A DNA stretch of 64,000 nt from Papilionanthe hookeriana x Papilionanthe teres. Lineage: Eukaryota; Streptophyta; Magnoliopsida; Asparagales; Orchidaceae. Shown here one piece after another: positions 44,488 through 56,151 of the stretch. A model generated the notes under the pieces. That model did no database searches. It saw only the letters and a program-made list of their open reading frames with translations, and was not told the DNA's origin. Each line of letters starts with the position of its first letter. The first letter of the stretch is position 1. The translations under genes were made by a program, and so were the position numbers. Location of the stretch: contig CM040429.1 in the NCBI GenBank assembly GCA_022702705.1, positions 8,830,034-8,894,033 on the forward strand, written 5' to 3'.

Positions 44488-46015
44488 TGATGCATCATCA
44501 ACATTTCATCATTCAGCATGAATCTCATAGTATGGCATGAATATTGAGTAAATTTTTAAACAAGGAATGTTCAAACTTCAATTAAAAACCATGTAAAACT
44601 CTAATTTCAACAAACACACAATCATCTTGACCAGCTTGACAAAATGAGTGTAATGACACCAAAGTTGGTCTAATCTAAATCAGATCAAGCCTAGACCAAA
44701 CCATTAAGCTAATTTTGAAAGCTTCTAGTGCTCAATTGGAATGTCAAATGCAATCCAAATTTGACAAGCTTATAGTTGAATTAAATGTCTCGAAAAGACG
44801 AATCCAATGAATCTACGGTCATCACTAAATTCTTACATCATTGAAGCGTTCAAATGTTCATGAAACACCGCATAATTAAGAGAGCCTCTCTCGGTCATCC
44901 AATGGAGTGATTTTGATTCCTTCCTTATTTACAATGAGACCTCTCTCAGACTCTATAAATTGAGCCCTACCCCTCTCTAAAACAAAGGAATATTGAAATT
45001 TGGAGTAGGAGTTGAACCCACTATGTTCTACATCAAAGGTTCAGTAAACACCGCCTGCTTCTGCAGCCGCTGACTACCGCTCAGTGACCACCATCGACCA
45101 TCATCGACCACCACCCGCTCCTTGTGATGAAATCTTTTGGAGAGTAACAAAATGCATTGTGGAATGGTGAAGTACCCGGTGGAGCAGTATGTCGTCCAGT
45201 ACACTATGCAATCGTGCAACCCAAACAGTGTAACAATGCACCATGAATACGTTGTGATGACACGTCTCACATACAGTGTAATGACACATCTCGAAGATGA
45301 TGCAACGACGCACCCCGCAATAACTGCTCAAAACTGTCATACTCAAAATATAGTGACTTTTCCAAACTCCTAAAGCTCTCCCCTCGCAACTCTCCAAAAC
45401 AGCTTATGCAACCCCTAGCTCTTGTAGTTGCCAACTCCGACTATTGAGGCTTACGAACATCATGACAGCTCACAACACTCTCAACTCCGACCTCTTGGCC
45501 TACGAACTTTATTGCAGCTCACTACTATGACCTACGTGACCAAGTACGGTCGATAAGGCCCTCAGCTCACGTAGCTCTCAACTCGAGCCTCTGCAACTTA
45601 TGGACGTTATTACAATTCCCCGCCACAATGTATGTAACCAAATAAGACCTACGATGTCCATGCAGTTCCCAATTCCGACCTTTGTGCCTACGAACGTTAT
45701 CACAACTCATGTAGATCTCAACTTATGCCTTACAGTTTAAAAATATTATTGCAACTCACCACTACAGCGTACATGATTAATTATAGCTTATGTGGTCCTC
45801 AACTCACACAACTCCCAACTCCGGCCTCTGTGGGCTATGAACATTATTTAATAGCTCACTGTCATAGCTCATGTGACCAACTATTGCCTACGCGGTACAT
45901 AACTCATGCAACTCCCACTTCGATCATGATTGCTTACAAACGTTATCTCAGCTCATGAAGCTCCTAATCTAGCCTTTGTAGCTTACAAACGTTATTACAG
46001 CTCCTCTCTATGATA
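44488..46015 (+). mobile_element. 3'-truncated LTR of the 16953 family, plus orientation
   Basis: It starts TGATGCATCATCAACATTTC and aligns with the minus strand of the solo LTR for about 1.5 kb. Shared words include AAACT(C/T)CAATTAAAAA, CCAAATTTGA(T/C)AAGCTTATAG and TATAAAT.GAGCC (TATA at 44954-44960), then the 24-bp minisatellite (45228-45325) and the ~50-bp array (about 45410-46010). It breaks off within the latter near 46015, so the 3' end is lost. The ORFs at 45028-45397 and 45725-45958 lie in these repeats. Confidence 0.8.
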
Positions 46016-46984
46016 AATGTTTTTATATATAAAAAAAGATAAATGTTTTTTTTAAAGGATAGAATATCATTTAACGAAGAAAAAATCGTGCTCCACATTA
46101 AATAGAAAAAAATAGTTAAAAGTTTAATGATTAAATCGGGGAATAAAATTATTTCAAGATGATCTAATTTAAATAGTAGAGATATAGTAATGCTATTTTC
46201 ACCATTTCAACATACAATCATCTAATATAACATCAAAACGTTAAATGAATAGTCCATTACTTACATGAGCTGTTTTAATCCCAGAGTTTATAAAATATTA
46301 AAATAATCTCTTACTATTTTAAAATTAAGTTAGAATTGTTCTCCACAAGAACTATTTCAACTCATAAAGAATAGACTATTTGACACATCAATGACTCATA
46401 TTTAGATGGACCGATTTTTATGAGGGAGAAGCAAAAGTACACATATCTTGAGAATCCTTCTAACTCTTAGGGTTATTTGTTAGATAATGTATTAAGTTTC
46501 AAAAAAAAAAAAAAAAATGTCATTATCATATGAAGATTTGATGCGTGTTTTCTTTTCTAAATCGTACGAATACAATAAGTAAAGTAGTTTTGTCGACCTT
46601 CATAATCATGTGAGAGAAAGAAAAACGCGTTAAGCGCATGGTTTTCTCCCTAATAAAGTTCATTGTTGATGCCTTAACGGAAACTATGTTTATTTGGGAT
46701 CATTTTTTATGTTTAGTTTAGTAATATATTTATTTAATACAATTATTGTATATTTTTTTTCTAACTTGGGAAATAAATTAACTTATTTTTAAAAATATTT
46801 TAAACAAATAAAAATTATTTTGAATGCTTCTAAAAATAATTAAATATATTATATTTAAAATAAGAAATATAAATAAAATAAAAATAAAATACGAAATATA
46901 TGAAGAAAAATTCATTTCCTATGTAATTTCATTCAAAAATCAATTGAGATACATTTGATGGGTTGATCACGTTTGATACTGAGT
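46016..46984. other. AT-rich spacer with a partial MITE
   Basis: At 46687-46900 the sequence GTTTATTTGGGATCATTTTT and the following AT-rich body resemble the MITE at 35967-36226. A matching right end was not found. Nothing else is recognised. Confidence 0.45.
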
Positions 46985-47310
46985 CGGCCGGTTGACTTGG
47001 CATGACTGACTATCTTTGACCTCTTATGAGGAGCTTATAGATGTTCTTCGGATGGTTGGAGATGTTAGGGTACCAAATCTTCCTTAGATCAGCTCTCCTC
47101 TAATAGTTTGCTGAGATGTCTTTTCCTTCATTTCTATTTGAATGGCCCGTTCTTGTAATCTAGTCACCTTTGATCTGTCTTGTGGCTAGGTCGGCTTTGG
47201 CCTTATTGGCTTTGACTCGAACAACCACTCGATCGAATAATTGAGCCACATGGTCTTTTGTCAGTGGGGCCTCATTCGTCATACTCTTTCGTTCTAGATT
47301 GTAAGATCTC
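46985..47310 (+). repeat. Left LTR-like repeat (partial)
   Basis: Aligns with 53045-53370 at perhaps 70% by eye with small indels. The left edge may be truncated by the sequence at 46687-46930. Confidence 0.6.
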
Positions 47311-47509
47311 ATCGAGATCAACACTTACATATTTTTATGTAATTATTTTAGTTTTCCGATTTTCTTACTTTTTGAAAATAACTCGTCAATAAGATAAAGA
47401 GAATTTAATAAAAAAGTAGATCACAATTATTACTGGTCAATAATTCAATAATTGAACTTAAGAAACCTAAGGAACGATATTGCCTATAAGGTGATAGGAA
47501 GAAGGTTGT

Positions 47510-50500
47510 CTTCAAGAAGAGGAAAGCAGTGGCACTGCCAGATCAGGTGTGGTAATCTGATTTGTTTCTCGACAGTGAGGAACGTCAACCAACAGACCTG
47601 ACCATCAATCCGTCGACATAACCTTCTGCTGCGACGCAAGATTCGCTGATCGAACAGGCTACAAAAGAAGCTGTCAGTGCTCCGTCGTTGTACTGTGAGG
47701 GCGCTATATCAATTACAACGCCTGAGTTGGATCGACCTTGGTATGAGGAGACTTGGTCTTGTTGGATTTTGATTTTTTATGAAGTGCTTTTTCTTTACAT
47801 TATCTCTTTCAGCCCGGGCTAGTATTGAAGAGAATCCGACCGACGCGCCAATGATAGAGGAAAAAGTGCCAATCGAGGACGACCAACTAACGAGTGAGGA
47901 TGGCGGGGTTGACTTCCCAGACCTCTCAAGGCTCGCAAGAAAACAACTAATGGGTCCAACATCTCCTAGTTCGCTGACTCACCATTTGGACGAGATCGAT
48001 TATTCCTTTGGTCGGTTGAAGGGGATCCAGTGAGTCGATGAGAGGTGGTAGTTATTGACTCGCGTGGAGAAAGTGGAGACGGTGGAGGAGGCGGAGGCAT
48101 CGTCAGGCACTATCGGGCGTCCAAGAGAGGTCCTTGATACTTCACGCTTTGGTTAGAACATACCGACTGGTGGATTTTATATAAGGGTTGCTTCAGCTGG
48201 GATATGTCTCGATCGAAGCAGCGACCAATCCCCTTATAAAATATTTCATCCTAGGCCTTCGAACCCGTGACCCGAGGGTAGTTACAACGTTCAAAGAGGC
48301 TTCTCCACAAAAAAGGCACGGTTGGCGGCACACACGTATGCCTGACGACACATCAGCCCACACGCGCGCGCATGAACATATATATATATATATATATTGA
48401 AGACGCTGCACTTAGCTCTTAGCTTTTCTCCTTCTTGCTTCTCATCAATCTCTCGACTTCTTTTTTGTGCTCTACTTGGGGAATGTGAAATATTCTTTGA
48501 AGATCCTTGGGCCGGTCGCATCAATGACTGACCGCGGACGACTCTGGCGAGGTGGATAGACTCCAAGACACCAATGTCTTTGATCCCACCATTAGGCTTC
48601 GAGTCACTAGAGAGGACAATCGAGGGACGACTATGTATGGTGTTGACCTTGCCTTCAACAAGAATCGCTTCGATTTGATCTGAGACTGCCACTTTCCAAG
48701 AGTTGCGCACCATCTACACCCACTACGGTGTCATCCCCGCTCAGATACTACTTAACTGCATAGATATCCTTATGACTTTTGCCATCTTTTGTCGTCAAAC
48801 GGAGATTCCATGGTCGATCTATCTCTTCAATTACTTGTTCTCATTCTGCGGTCAGCCTAGACGGATTTGTTTAGTTTGCCTCAGTCGGCAAATTCCAAAT
48901 GTTGGGACTGAAAAATTAAAGTGAAGGAATGAAAGCATCAATTCTACGTGGGCTCTTGTCCCAAGCGGTGTTATATCCAAACTCTCTTGTCTAGGCGCTC
49001 CGGTAAAGGAAAAGATGATGAGTAGATTGTCAGTAGAGGCTAGGGACGTCAAAGGGCTTCAACTGTCGGTTCATCAATATTGATTATCAATGGGTGCTTC
49101 AACCAGAAGCCTTTGATCGAATGAATAGAAAGTTTATGATGCCCAAGAGGTTGAGAAAGAGGCAACGCTAGTTGCCAAGGTGACCAAGAAGAAGGCCCGC
49201 ATTATCACTTGTTCTGAAACTATTCTCCTTGAGACGACTTGCCCTGAGACTACTGGAGTTGCGGGTTGACTAATACCCGACGTCATTCTTACTGGAGAAG
49301 ACATAGAAAGTGTTGAAATGGCTAATTCTTCAACTTTTTTTTTAAAGAATTACCACTGACACGGTAATCCTCATAGAGAGGACAATATTTTCAACGTCCA
49401 CTAAGAGTACGTTGTTGGTTACAGATTTGTCGGTTGCTCAACATCAAAAGGCCGAGAGGAGAGCTAGCGTGGCAGAGGGAAAAGCTTATGTGGTTGATTC
49501 GAGCAACTTGCATCCCCCCGCCCCACACCTGAAACTATTCTCCTTGAGACGACTCGCCCTGAGACTACTGGAGTTGCGGGTTGACTAATACCAGGCGTCT
49601 TTCTTACTGGAGAAGACATAGAAAGTGTAGAAATGGCTAATTCTTCAGTTTTTTTTTAAAGAATTACCATCGACAAGGTAATCCTCATAAAGAGGACAAT
49701 ATTTTCGGCGTCCACTAAGAGTACGCTGTTGGTTGCAGATTTGTCGGTTGCTCAACATCAAAAAGGCCGAGAGGAGAGCTAGCGTGGCAGAGGGAAAAGC
49801 TTCTGTGGTTGATCAATATTGATTATCAATGGGTGCTTCAACCAGAAGCCTTTGATCGAATGAATAGAAAGTTTATGATGCCCAAGAGGTTGAGAAAGAG
49901 GCAACGCTAGTTGCCAAGGTGACCAAGAAGAAGGCCCGCATTATCGCTTGTTCTGAAACTATTCTCTTTGAGACGACTTGCCCTGAGACTACTGGAGTTG
50001 CGGGTTGACTAATACCCGACGTCATTCTTACTCGAGAAGACATAGAAAGTGTTGAAATGGCTAATTCTTCAACTTTTTTTTTTTAAAGAATTACCACTGA
50101 CACGGTAATCCTCATAGAGAGGACAATATTTTCAACGTCCACTAAGAGTACGCTGTTGGTTGCAGATTTGTCGGTTGCTCAACATCAAAAGGCCGAGAGG
50201 AGAGCTAGTGTGGCAGAGGGAAAAGCTTCTGTGGTTGATTCGAGCGAATTGCATCCCCCCGCCCCACACCTGAAACTATTCTCCTTGAGACGACTCGCCC
50301 TGAGACTACTGGAGTTGCGGGTTGACTAATACCCGACGTCTTTCTTACTGGAGAAGACATAGAAAGTGTAGAAATGGCTAATTCTTCAGTTTTTTTTTTT
50401 AAAGAATTACCACTGACAAGGTAATCCTCATAAAGAGGACAATATTTTCAGCGTCCACTAAGAGTACGATGTTGGTTGCAGATTTGTCGGTTGCTCGACA

Positions 50501-51640
50501 TCAAAAAGGCCGAGAGGAGAGCTAGCGTGGCAGAGGGAAAAGCTTCTGTGGTTGATTCGAGCGACTTGCGTCCCCCCCCCCCCAACCCACCCACCAATTA
50601 TCGCTTGTTCTGAAACTATTTGCCTTGAGACGACTCGCCCTGAGACTACTGGAGTTGCGGGTTGACTAATACCTGGCGTCGTTCTTACTGGACAAGACAT
50701 AGAAAGTTAGAAATGGCTAATTCTTCTGTTTTGTTTTAAAAGAATTAACATTGACAAGGTAATCCTCACAGAGGACAATATTTTCAGCGTCCACTAAGAG
50801 TACGCTGTTGGTTGCAGATTTATCGGTTGCTCAACATCAAAATGCAGAGAGGAGAGCTAACATGGCAGAGGGAAAAGCTTATGTGGTTGATTCAAGCGAC
50901 TTGCGTCCCCCCACCCCCTCCCCCGCGGACCCCTTTTAGGTGGATTCCAATGCAGGACGAGGAGGTGAAGGTAAGCACAAGCTCAAACGGTTGGTACATG
51001 CTGATTGGCCTCTGAAAAGACCGATACTATGATGCCTTGGCAGAGTCTCAATACTCTTCATCGACAACCAACGTCATCTAGTCTCCCATCCACAAAGCGG
51101 CCCTCTCAGGGTAAAGCATAATCACCATGTACCAAATAACTGACAAATACCAATTGGTGACCTACGAAGCTGCTCAGCTCCAATCAACAATGCTTCTTTG
51201 AGAATGTCTGGAACTATGAGAGGTCGAACAAAGGTCTGTAGCGGCTAAGGAAAGGGTGATGCAACTTAGGCTGAGGTCGAACAATCAAAGTTGCTCTTGA
51301 CTACCCAAGGGGACAAACAAGACATGAAGGAGAAGATGACAACAATGAAAGCGTCTAATGAATTTTTCGTTGAGCTCTCCTCCCACTCGACTCAGGTGGC
51401 ACTCATTGTCGGGAAGTTTAAGGATGGGGTTTCCTTCGACGTCGGTCAATGACCGAAGGCACAGTTGGTCAACCCAAAGTGGATCGAAATGGAAAAATTT
51501 GTCAATCTATTGTCGAATTCAAAGGGGGAGGAAGAGAGCGATGAGGACGATGGTCAGTCGTCAAACATGACATGTATTCAGCCTTTTCTTGTACTTAGAA
51601 AAAATTTCTTTTCTTTTTTTTTTGAACACATTGTCAAAAA
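47510..51640 (+). pseudogene. Degenerate plant gypsy-type gag with possible intron
   Basis: Open segments in changing frames read like the large gag-like proteins of plant gypsy-type elements (putative gypsy-type transposon domain). An acidic leader comes first (ARASIEENPTDAPMIEEKVP at about 47815). Then THYGVIPAQILLNCIDILMT (about 48725), matching the pattern in which a Pro/Leu-rich helix precedes PxQLxPN. Then LFNYLFSFCGQ, then QWVLQPEAFDRMNRKFM (about 49087). A terminal coiled part reads FVELSSHSTQVALIVGKFKD (about 51365) and KWIEMEKFVNLLSNSKGEEE (about 51478). The stretch 47741-47811, GTATGAGG to TCTCTTTCAG, has intron-like borders between two open segments. Many stops show it is inactive. 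Confidence 0.65.
49082..50935 (+). repeat. Higher-order tandem array of gag sequence
   Basis: The anchor GAAACTATT(C/T)(T/G)C(C/T)TTGAGACG recurs at 49216, 49531, 49955, 50272 and 50612, giving subunits of about 315-340 bp with one longer interval of 424 bp. A larger 739-bp unit starts at 49082 and again at 49821 with the shared GATTATCAATGGGTGCTTCA. Identity between units is very high, mostly over 95% by eye, much higher than expected for the decayed surroundings. Variable poly-C and poly-T tracts mark the joints. Confidence 0.92.
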
Positions 51641-53044
51641 ATGTTAGAAAGTTTTGCAAATTTAAAACCATGAATGAAAATATGTTTACAATTTATTGTG
51701 TATTTTATTTTTCTTGTAATACATGCTCGACTGTGATGATTGATGAGCCGACAATCTTAAGATTGTTTTCGGCCGATCGGCTGAGTTACAACCCATGTCA
51801 AATCTTGCACTTTCCATATCTCGGTCACTTGATTACGTCATCTCCTTAAATAGGTCGCACCTTACACTACACTTATTGAGCATATATTTTCACGATCTTC
51901 TCAGAGGTAACTGTCAAGACTTGCTGCTAGAGCGATTTTTACGCTACTCACCGTAGATCTTGTCACTAATTTGTAGGGAATCGCCACAAGAGCTTTGACC
52001 AATTTAGAACTAGGAAACATGTTTGATATGATCATGAGCGTTGTGAATCAGATCTTGCGTGATTTACCGATTGAATGCTTATTCATTGTTGTCAGATATT
52101 TAGAAGATTTTACCACTTGGAAGTTTATTCGTTGTTGTCGGTTTTTTGGCTCGAGTGGAACCACTGCGGACGAGCTGGTTCGAGTTCCACAAGTCTCGAC
52201 CAAATTTTGACGATCTCTTGCATGGACTTCTCGAGTTTCTCGAGTGTCAGTCGGACATGGGATCACACACTTAGTTAGAAAAAATTATCATAAATTTAAA
52301 AAAGCAAAAATAAATTAAAGTGAAATGATCGATTGGATATGATTGTCCTTTATAGGGTCATGAATCCAAAAACATGAATCGTCCCGATGGTTCAGCTTCA
52401 ACAATTTGGTCGTTGGGAGGACCCTTCCTCTCGAGGGTGCTGCTCTATTCCCCGAGCTAGCGCACCTTGAATGCCATCCAACATCTAGTCATTTAATTCC
52501 TGGATCTGCTGAGTCACAAACTCTCGTGTGCATTCCAAGTTGTTGGTATTTCTGTTGTGGGTTTCTTCTTCTTGAGCTACTCCTCTCTTCTTATTTGTGT
52601 CATGATCCACGCTCACCGCACCTTTTAGAATATTGAATCCTGATTTGTCTTTGACTCACACCCAAGAAATAGAGCATAAGAAGTGAGAGAGATGAGTGAA
52701 CAATAATGAATAATAATATGTTTCATAAATGATCTTCATATTTATAGGGAGATGATGCAATATAATAATGTTATATTTTTTCACTGCTTTAAAGGGCGTT
52801 GTACTGAGTAATTCCGGTATTTTACATGCATGAGTTTATCATTCCGTAGCTCTCTGGCTCGACCTTAATTCGCTTTGAGTCAGCGAGCATAGCTCAACCG
52901 ACTGGGATCCAATTAGTTGACCGAGATCTGCTTGATCAACTAATCTTGGTAGAAACAAGTCTGTAGGTTGATGTGGCTTGGCGGTAGATCATTAACCCTC
53001 TTGGATCCACTTGATCGGTTAAGAATGCTCGATTGGCTGTCTTG
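51641..53044. other. Probable right-LTR U3 or gag 3' flank
   Basis: No gene is recognised. TTAAATAGG at about 51845 and CATATTTATAGGGAGATG at about 52737 are TATA-like. The direct words GTTGATGT(G/A)G.CT.....(T/C)GATCATT(A/G)A recur at about 52970 and 53055, giving a short internal repeat. Small ORFs in both strands are not supported. Confidence 0.35.
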
Positions 53045-53370
53045 GTCAATACAAATATGCTAGTTGATGTAGTCTAACTATCGATCATTGACCTCTGATG
53101 AGGAGTCTCTGCGCTTTATTGGGATGGTTGGTCATGTTAGAGAACTGGATATGCTTTGATTGGCTCTCCTATGATAGTTGATTCAGATGTCATTTTGTCT
53201 CGTTTCTTATTGAATGACTCATTTTTGCATCCTCCGATAATCTTTGTTCAGTCCTGTGGTTCGATCAGCTTTGGCTTTATTGGCTTTGACTCAGGCAACT
53301 TCATTCGGTCAAACAAATGAGCCTCATAATTTTTTATTGGTTGGCCCACCATTGCAATCTTTCTGACACA
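53045..53370 (+). repeat. Right LTR-like repeat
   Basis: Counterpart of 46985-47310. It runs to about CCACCATTGCAATC, after which similarity to the left copy is lost. Confidence 0.6.
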
Positions 53371-54445
53371 TCCCCTCAGGATATGTACAAATATTTCTTT
53401 TGGTTTTCTTCCCTACATTATCATAATCTAAACACTACACCATGAATAATTGTGATTAGTTCTGATTTAAACGGGGATTAGAGTTGAGCCGGATGGACAA
53501 ATTTTCTTTCAAGATGAAAGCATGTGCCATAGATGAGGCTGTTGTCACAAAAATATTTAGTTAGTAGTAGCTACGTGTCTGCATAAGAAAATTTTAAATA
53601 GTTTAGTGTTGTCCTTATCATTTGAATACGATAAATCTACTAAAATATAGTGATGTTCTATATGTTAATGCTTGATTATGTTCTTCACTTATCCAACTTG
53701 TTTTGGCTAAAATTGTATTGCATTTACATATCATTTTAAAGGGATTGTACTGTAAACAATTTGATCAGATAACAATTCATGCTTACTGATTTTGAGCAAT
53801 CAATAGCTATTGCTTGTGCTAGACTTATCCTGAATCCCTAAGCCTATCAAACCTTAAATCCGCGAGTCAATGGCTATATCATTGTCGATATTGTGAGTCA
53901 AACCTCACCTTCACACAATGCCACCTAATTATAGACATGCATGAGTAAGTTTATATATATAAGAAGTGAAATAAACATTTACATGCATGAGTAAGGCTAT
54001 ATATATATATATCTGTGTGTGTGTAAATATTGAAGTTTGGGTGCTATACATGCGATTGCATAGGAATTCAGTGATATTGTATGCAAATCATCCTAAAAAT
54101 ATCATATTTCTCCCAGATTTAGCACATACTCGAAAAATAGTCACACCAATGTATACTCACCTTCACACAATGCCAGAACCTACAGCCCTTGCAAATGGCA
54201 CGCTGTCGCATGTATACAGAGGTACCATTTCTTGGCTAGGATGCAAAAAATATCTCAAAATTAAAACTCATGTCACTAGAAGAAGCTGAGTTAAAAGTTC
54301 ACTAATTTTTGCAATTAGCTCTATCAGTAATCAAAAGAACATCATCAAATTACATCAATTAGCAATTATATTGTATATGTTAATTTCTCTGTGGTTGTCA
54401 TTTGTTTATTGTTCTATTCTCTTTGAGGCTAAACAATTTTTTTTT
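53371..54445. other. Intergenic with a right-half MITE
   Basis: About 53950-54091 resembles the right half of the long-TIR MITE (ATTGCATAGGAATTCAGTGA, ATGCAAATCATCC). The ORF at 53987-54289 runs through it and is not supported. Confidence 0.4.
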
Positions 54446-54695
54446 GGGAACTTTACATACCTGCAACAAAATGCTTATGTATTACATATCTAAACATCCA
54501 AAGTCTATTCTTTACATATAACTCCTTGATATTATAAAGTTATGCTGAAAAAGTATATTTCACTTTTAAAACGATAGCTATGGTGGTATTTTTGATGTGA
54601 TGTTAAAGGTTTGAGTGGTATGCATGTTAATAGAAATGTTTAGGTTTTAGATATCAAAATACATAAGAATTGTGTGGTATTTATGTACATGCGCC
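54446..54695. mobile_element. Long-TIR MITE, full-length copy
   Basis: It starts GGGAACTTTACATACCTGC and ends AATTGTGTGGTATTTATGTA then CATGCGCC. The flanks TTTTTTTTT and TTCTTTTTT agree at 8 of 9 positions, though low complexity weakens this as a target duplication. The internal family word GATGTGATGTTAAAGGTTTG is present. Confidence 0.78.
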
Positions 54696-54699
54696 TTCT

Positions 54700-55560
54700 T
54701 TTTTAACGTTCAATTTCCTTTTGGGATAGGGGTGGATCATCTCCTTAAACTTTTCATAAGACTTACTGATACCGGACTTAAACCAAAACAACAATGAAAG
54801 AAGACTTTATTACAAAAATGAATTAGGGGTTATAACAGACACTTAACAGAAAGCAGGAAATGATGAACAAAAAAAAAACACGAGGCAAACACCGAAGGAG
54901 GACTGGAATCGAGGTTTTGAGGGGGGTTGACAAAGGTGGCTGCGGTGGACGAAAGTAGGGGTGTGGTTGGGGCAGCAGAGAGGAGAGAACGGCTGCAGTT
55001 TGGAGGGCCGCAGCAATCAGGTAGAAAGGGACTGCGGCTGGAAGGACAAAGGTGGCGGGGTGGTGGTAGGCTGTGGAAAGGGTAAAGAAGTGGGGTTGCG
55101 GCTGGAAGGCAGCAAGGAGTGGTGAGGAAGGGAACGGCGGCAGCAAGGGGTACAGACGGCTAGCCATGGGAGAGGTGTAGGTTGTTGGGGAAGCAAGGGC
55201 GAAGAATACAAACCATCTTAGGTCGAATTACAACCAGAGGGCCTCTCTCCTTCAGACACAGCACTAAAAAGGAAAAACAGCCGCCGACGGCAAGCTAGAC
55301 AGAAATCTGAAAACAAAAAGTCCCCTAAAATAAGTAGAAACAACATATAAATAGACTAGGTAAAATATGAGGGGTCCCAACCACTTAAGGCGGCAACCCA
55401 AAGCCCCAGGAGGACCGGCCAGCCTTCTTATTCCCACCCGAACTGGTTCAGCCGGTTCAGGCAGACAGCCTGCGTCACTTATACTGCCATGATTAAAAAG
55501 AGGCTGGAATTGCAATAAACTATTAACTAGTATAACATCTTGCCAATCTTATCAATTACT
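54700..55560. other. GC-richer block, no gene recognised
   Basis: Purine-rich on the plus strand (GGTGGCTGCGGTGGACG words). The minus-strand ORFs at 54823-55211 give Pro/Leu/Phe-rich, low-complexity products with no conserved domain. It may be part of an old retroelement leader. Confidence 0.35.
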
Positions 55561-56151
55561 TCTTTTAAGAAAAGCGGATTCTTGACATCTACATACAACA
55601 TAGTGTCATGGAAGTGCTTGTTAGAACTAGCAAAAGTGAACAATATTAAAAATTTCTAATCATTACTATCAATATCACATCAAAACTTCTAAGATATTGA
55701 ATGCTAGGATCAAACTCATTCACCAATGATTTGATAAATGTACCATCCTGCCTGTGAAGCAAATATAATCTGTGCTTTAGGAGTAATTTATTGAAGTTAT
55801 TGTTGCATTTTACAAAAATTCTCGTGAAAAAACACTGTCCAAAATCTTATCTATCAAACATAATTGAATGGCGCGATAAAGTCAAAACTAAAGAGTCCAG
55901 TTATAGTCGATGGCCAGACAAAGTCAAATAATTACAACAAATCGGGTAAAACCTACAAAGTAGATAACAAGAAGGTGAGATCCGCATTCAACAATTATAC
56001 ATTTCCAGATGCAACCTTCGTGGTAACATGATTTCTCATTCCAAAATGCAAATATTAAAAAAAATGGCAATAAACAAATACGTAAGAGTGATATGTTCAC
56101 TAATTTCACCATGAAGTTAAAGCAAAAAATCAGACACTGACCTCCTTTTTC

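Larger units (their letters stand above)
46985..53370 (+). mobile_element. Gag-only LTR-type retroelement (TR-GAG-like)
   Basis: Similar sequences at both ends (about 46985-47310 and 53045-53370) look like diverged LTR parts. Shared words are TTTGACCTCTTATGAGGAG / TTGACCTCTGATGAGGAG, GGATGGTTGG..ATGTTAG, GCTCTCCT.T.ATAGTT and TTATTGGCTTTGACTC. Between them only gag-like coding sequence is visible (47510-51640); no protease, RT or integrase motif was found. Exact LTR edges, PBS and PPT were not located; the second LTR could start well before 53045. The plus orientation follows the gag frame. Confidence 0.6.

Noticed and set aside
44488..46015. LTR pair with the copy at 39882-41948 forming one retrotransposon
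   Set aside because: The two LTRs are in opposite orientation and no internal retroelement domain lies between them.
49082..50935. CRISPR-like or regulatory array
   Set aside because: Units are hundreds of bp with no unique spacers; this is a tandem duplication in plant retroelement DNA.
54823..55211. Pro/Leu-rich 114-aa and 64-aa ORFs (minus strand)
   Set aside because: Low-complexity products, overlapping frames, no conserved domain and no splice context.
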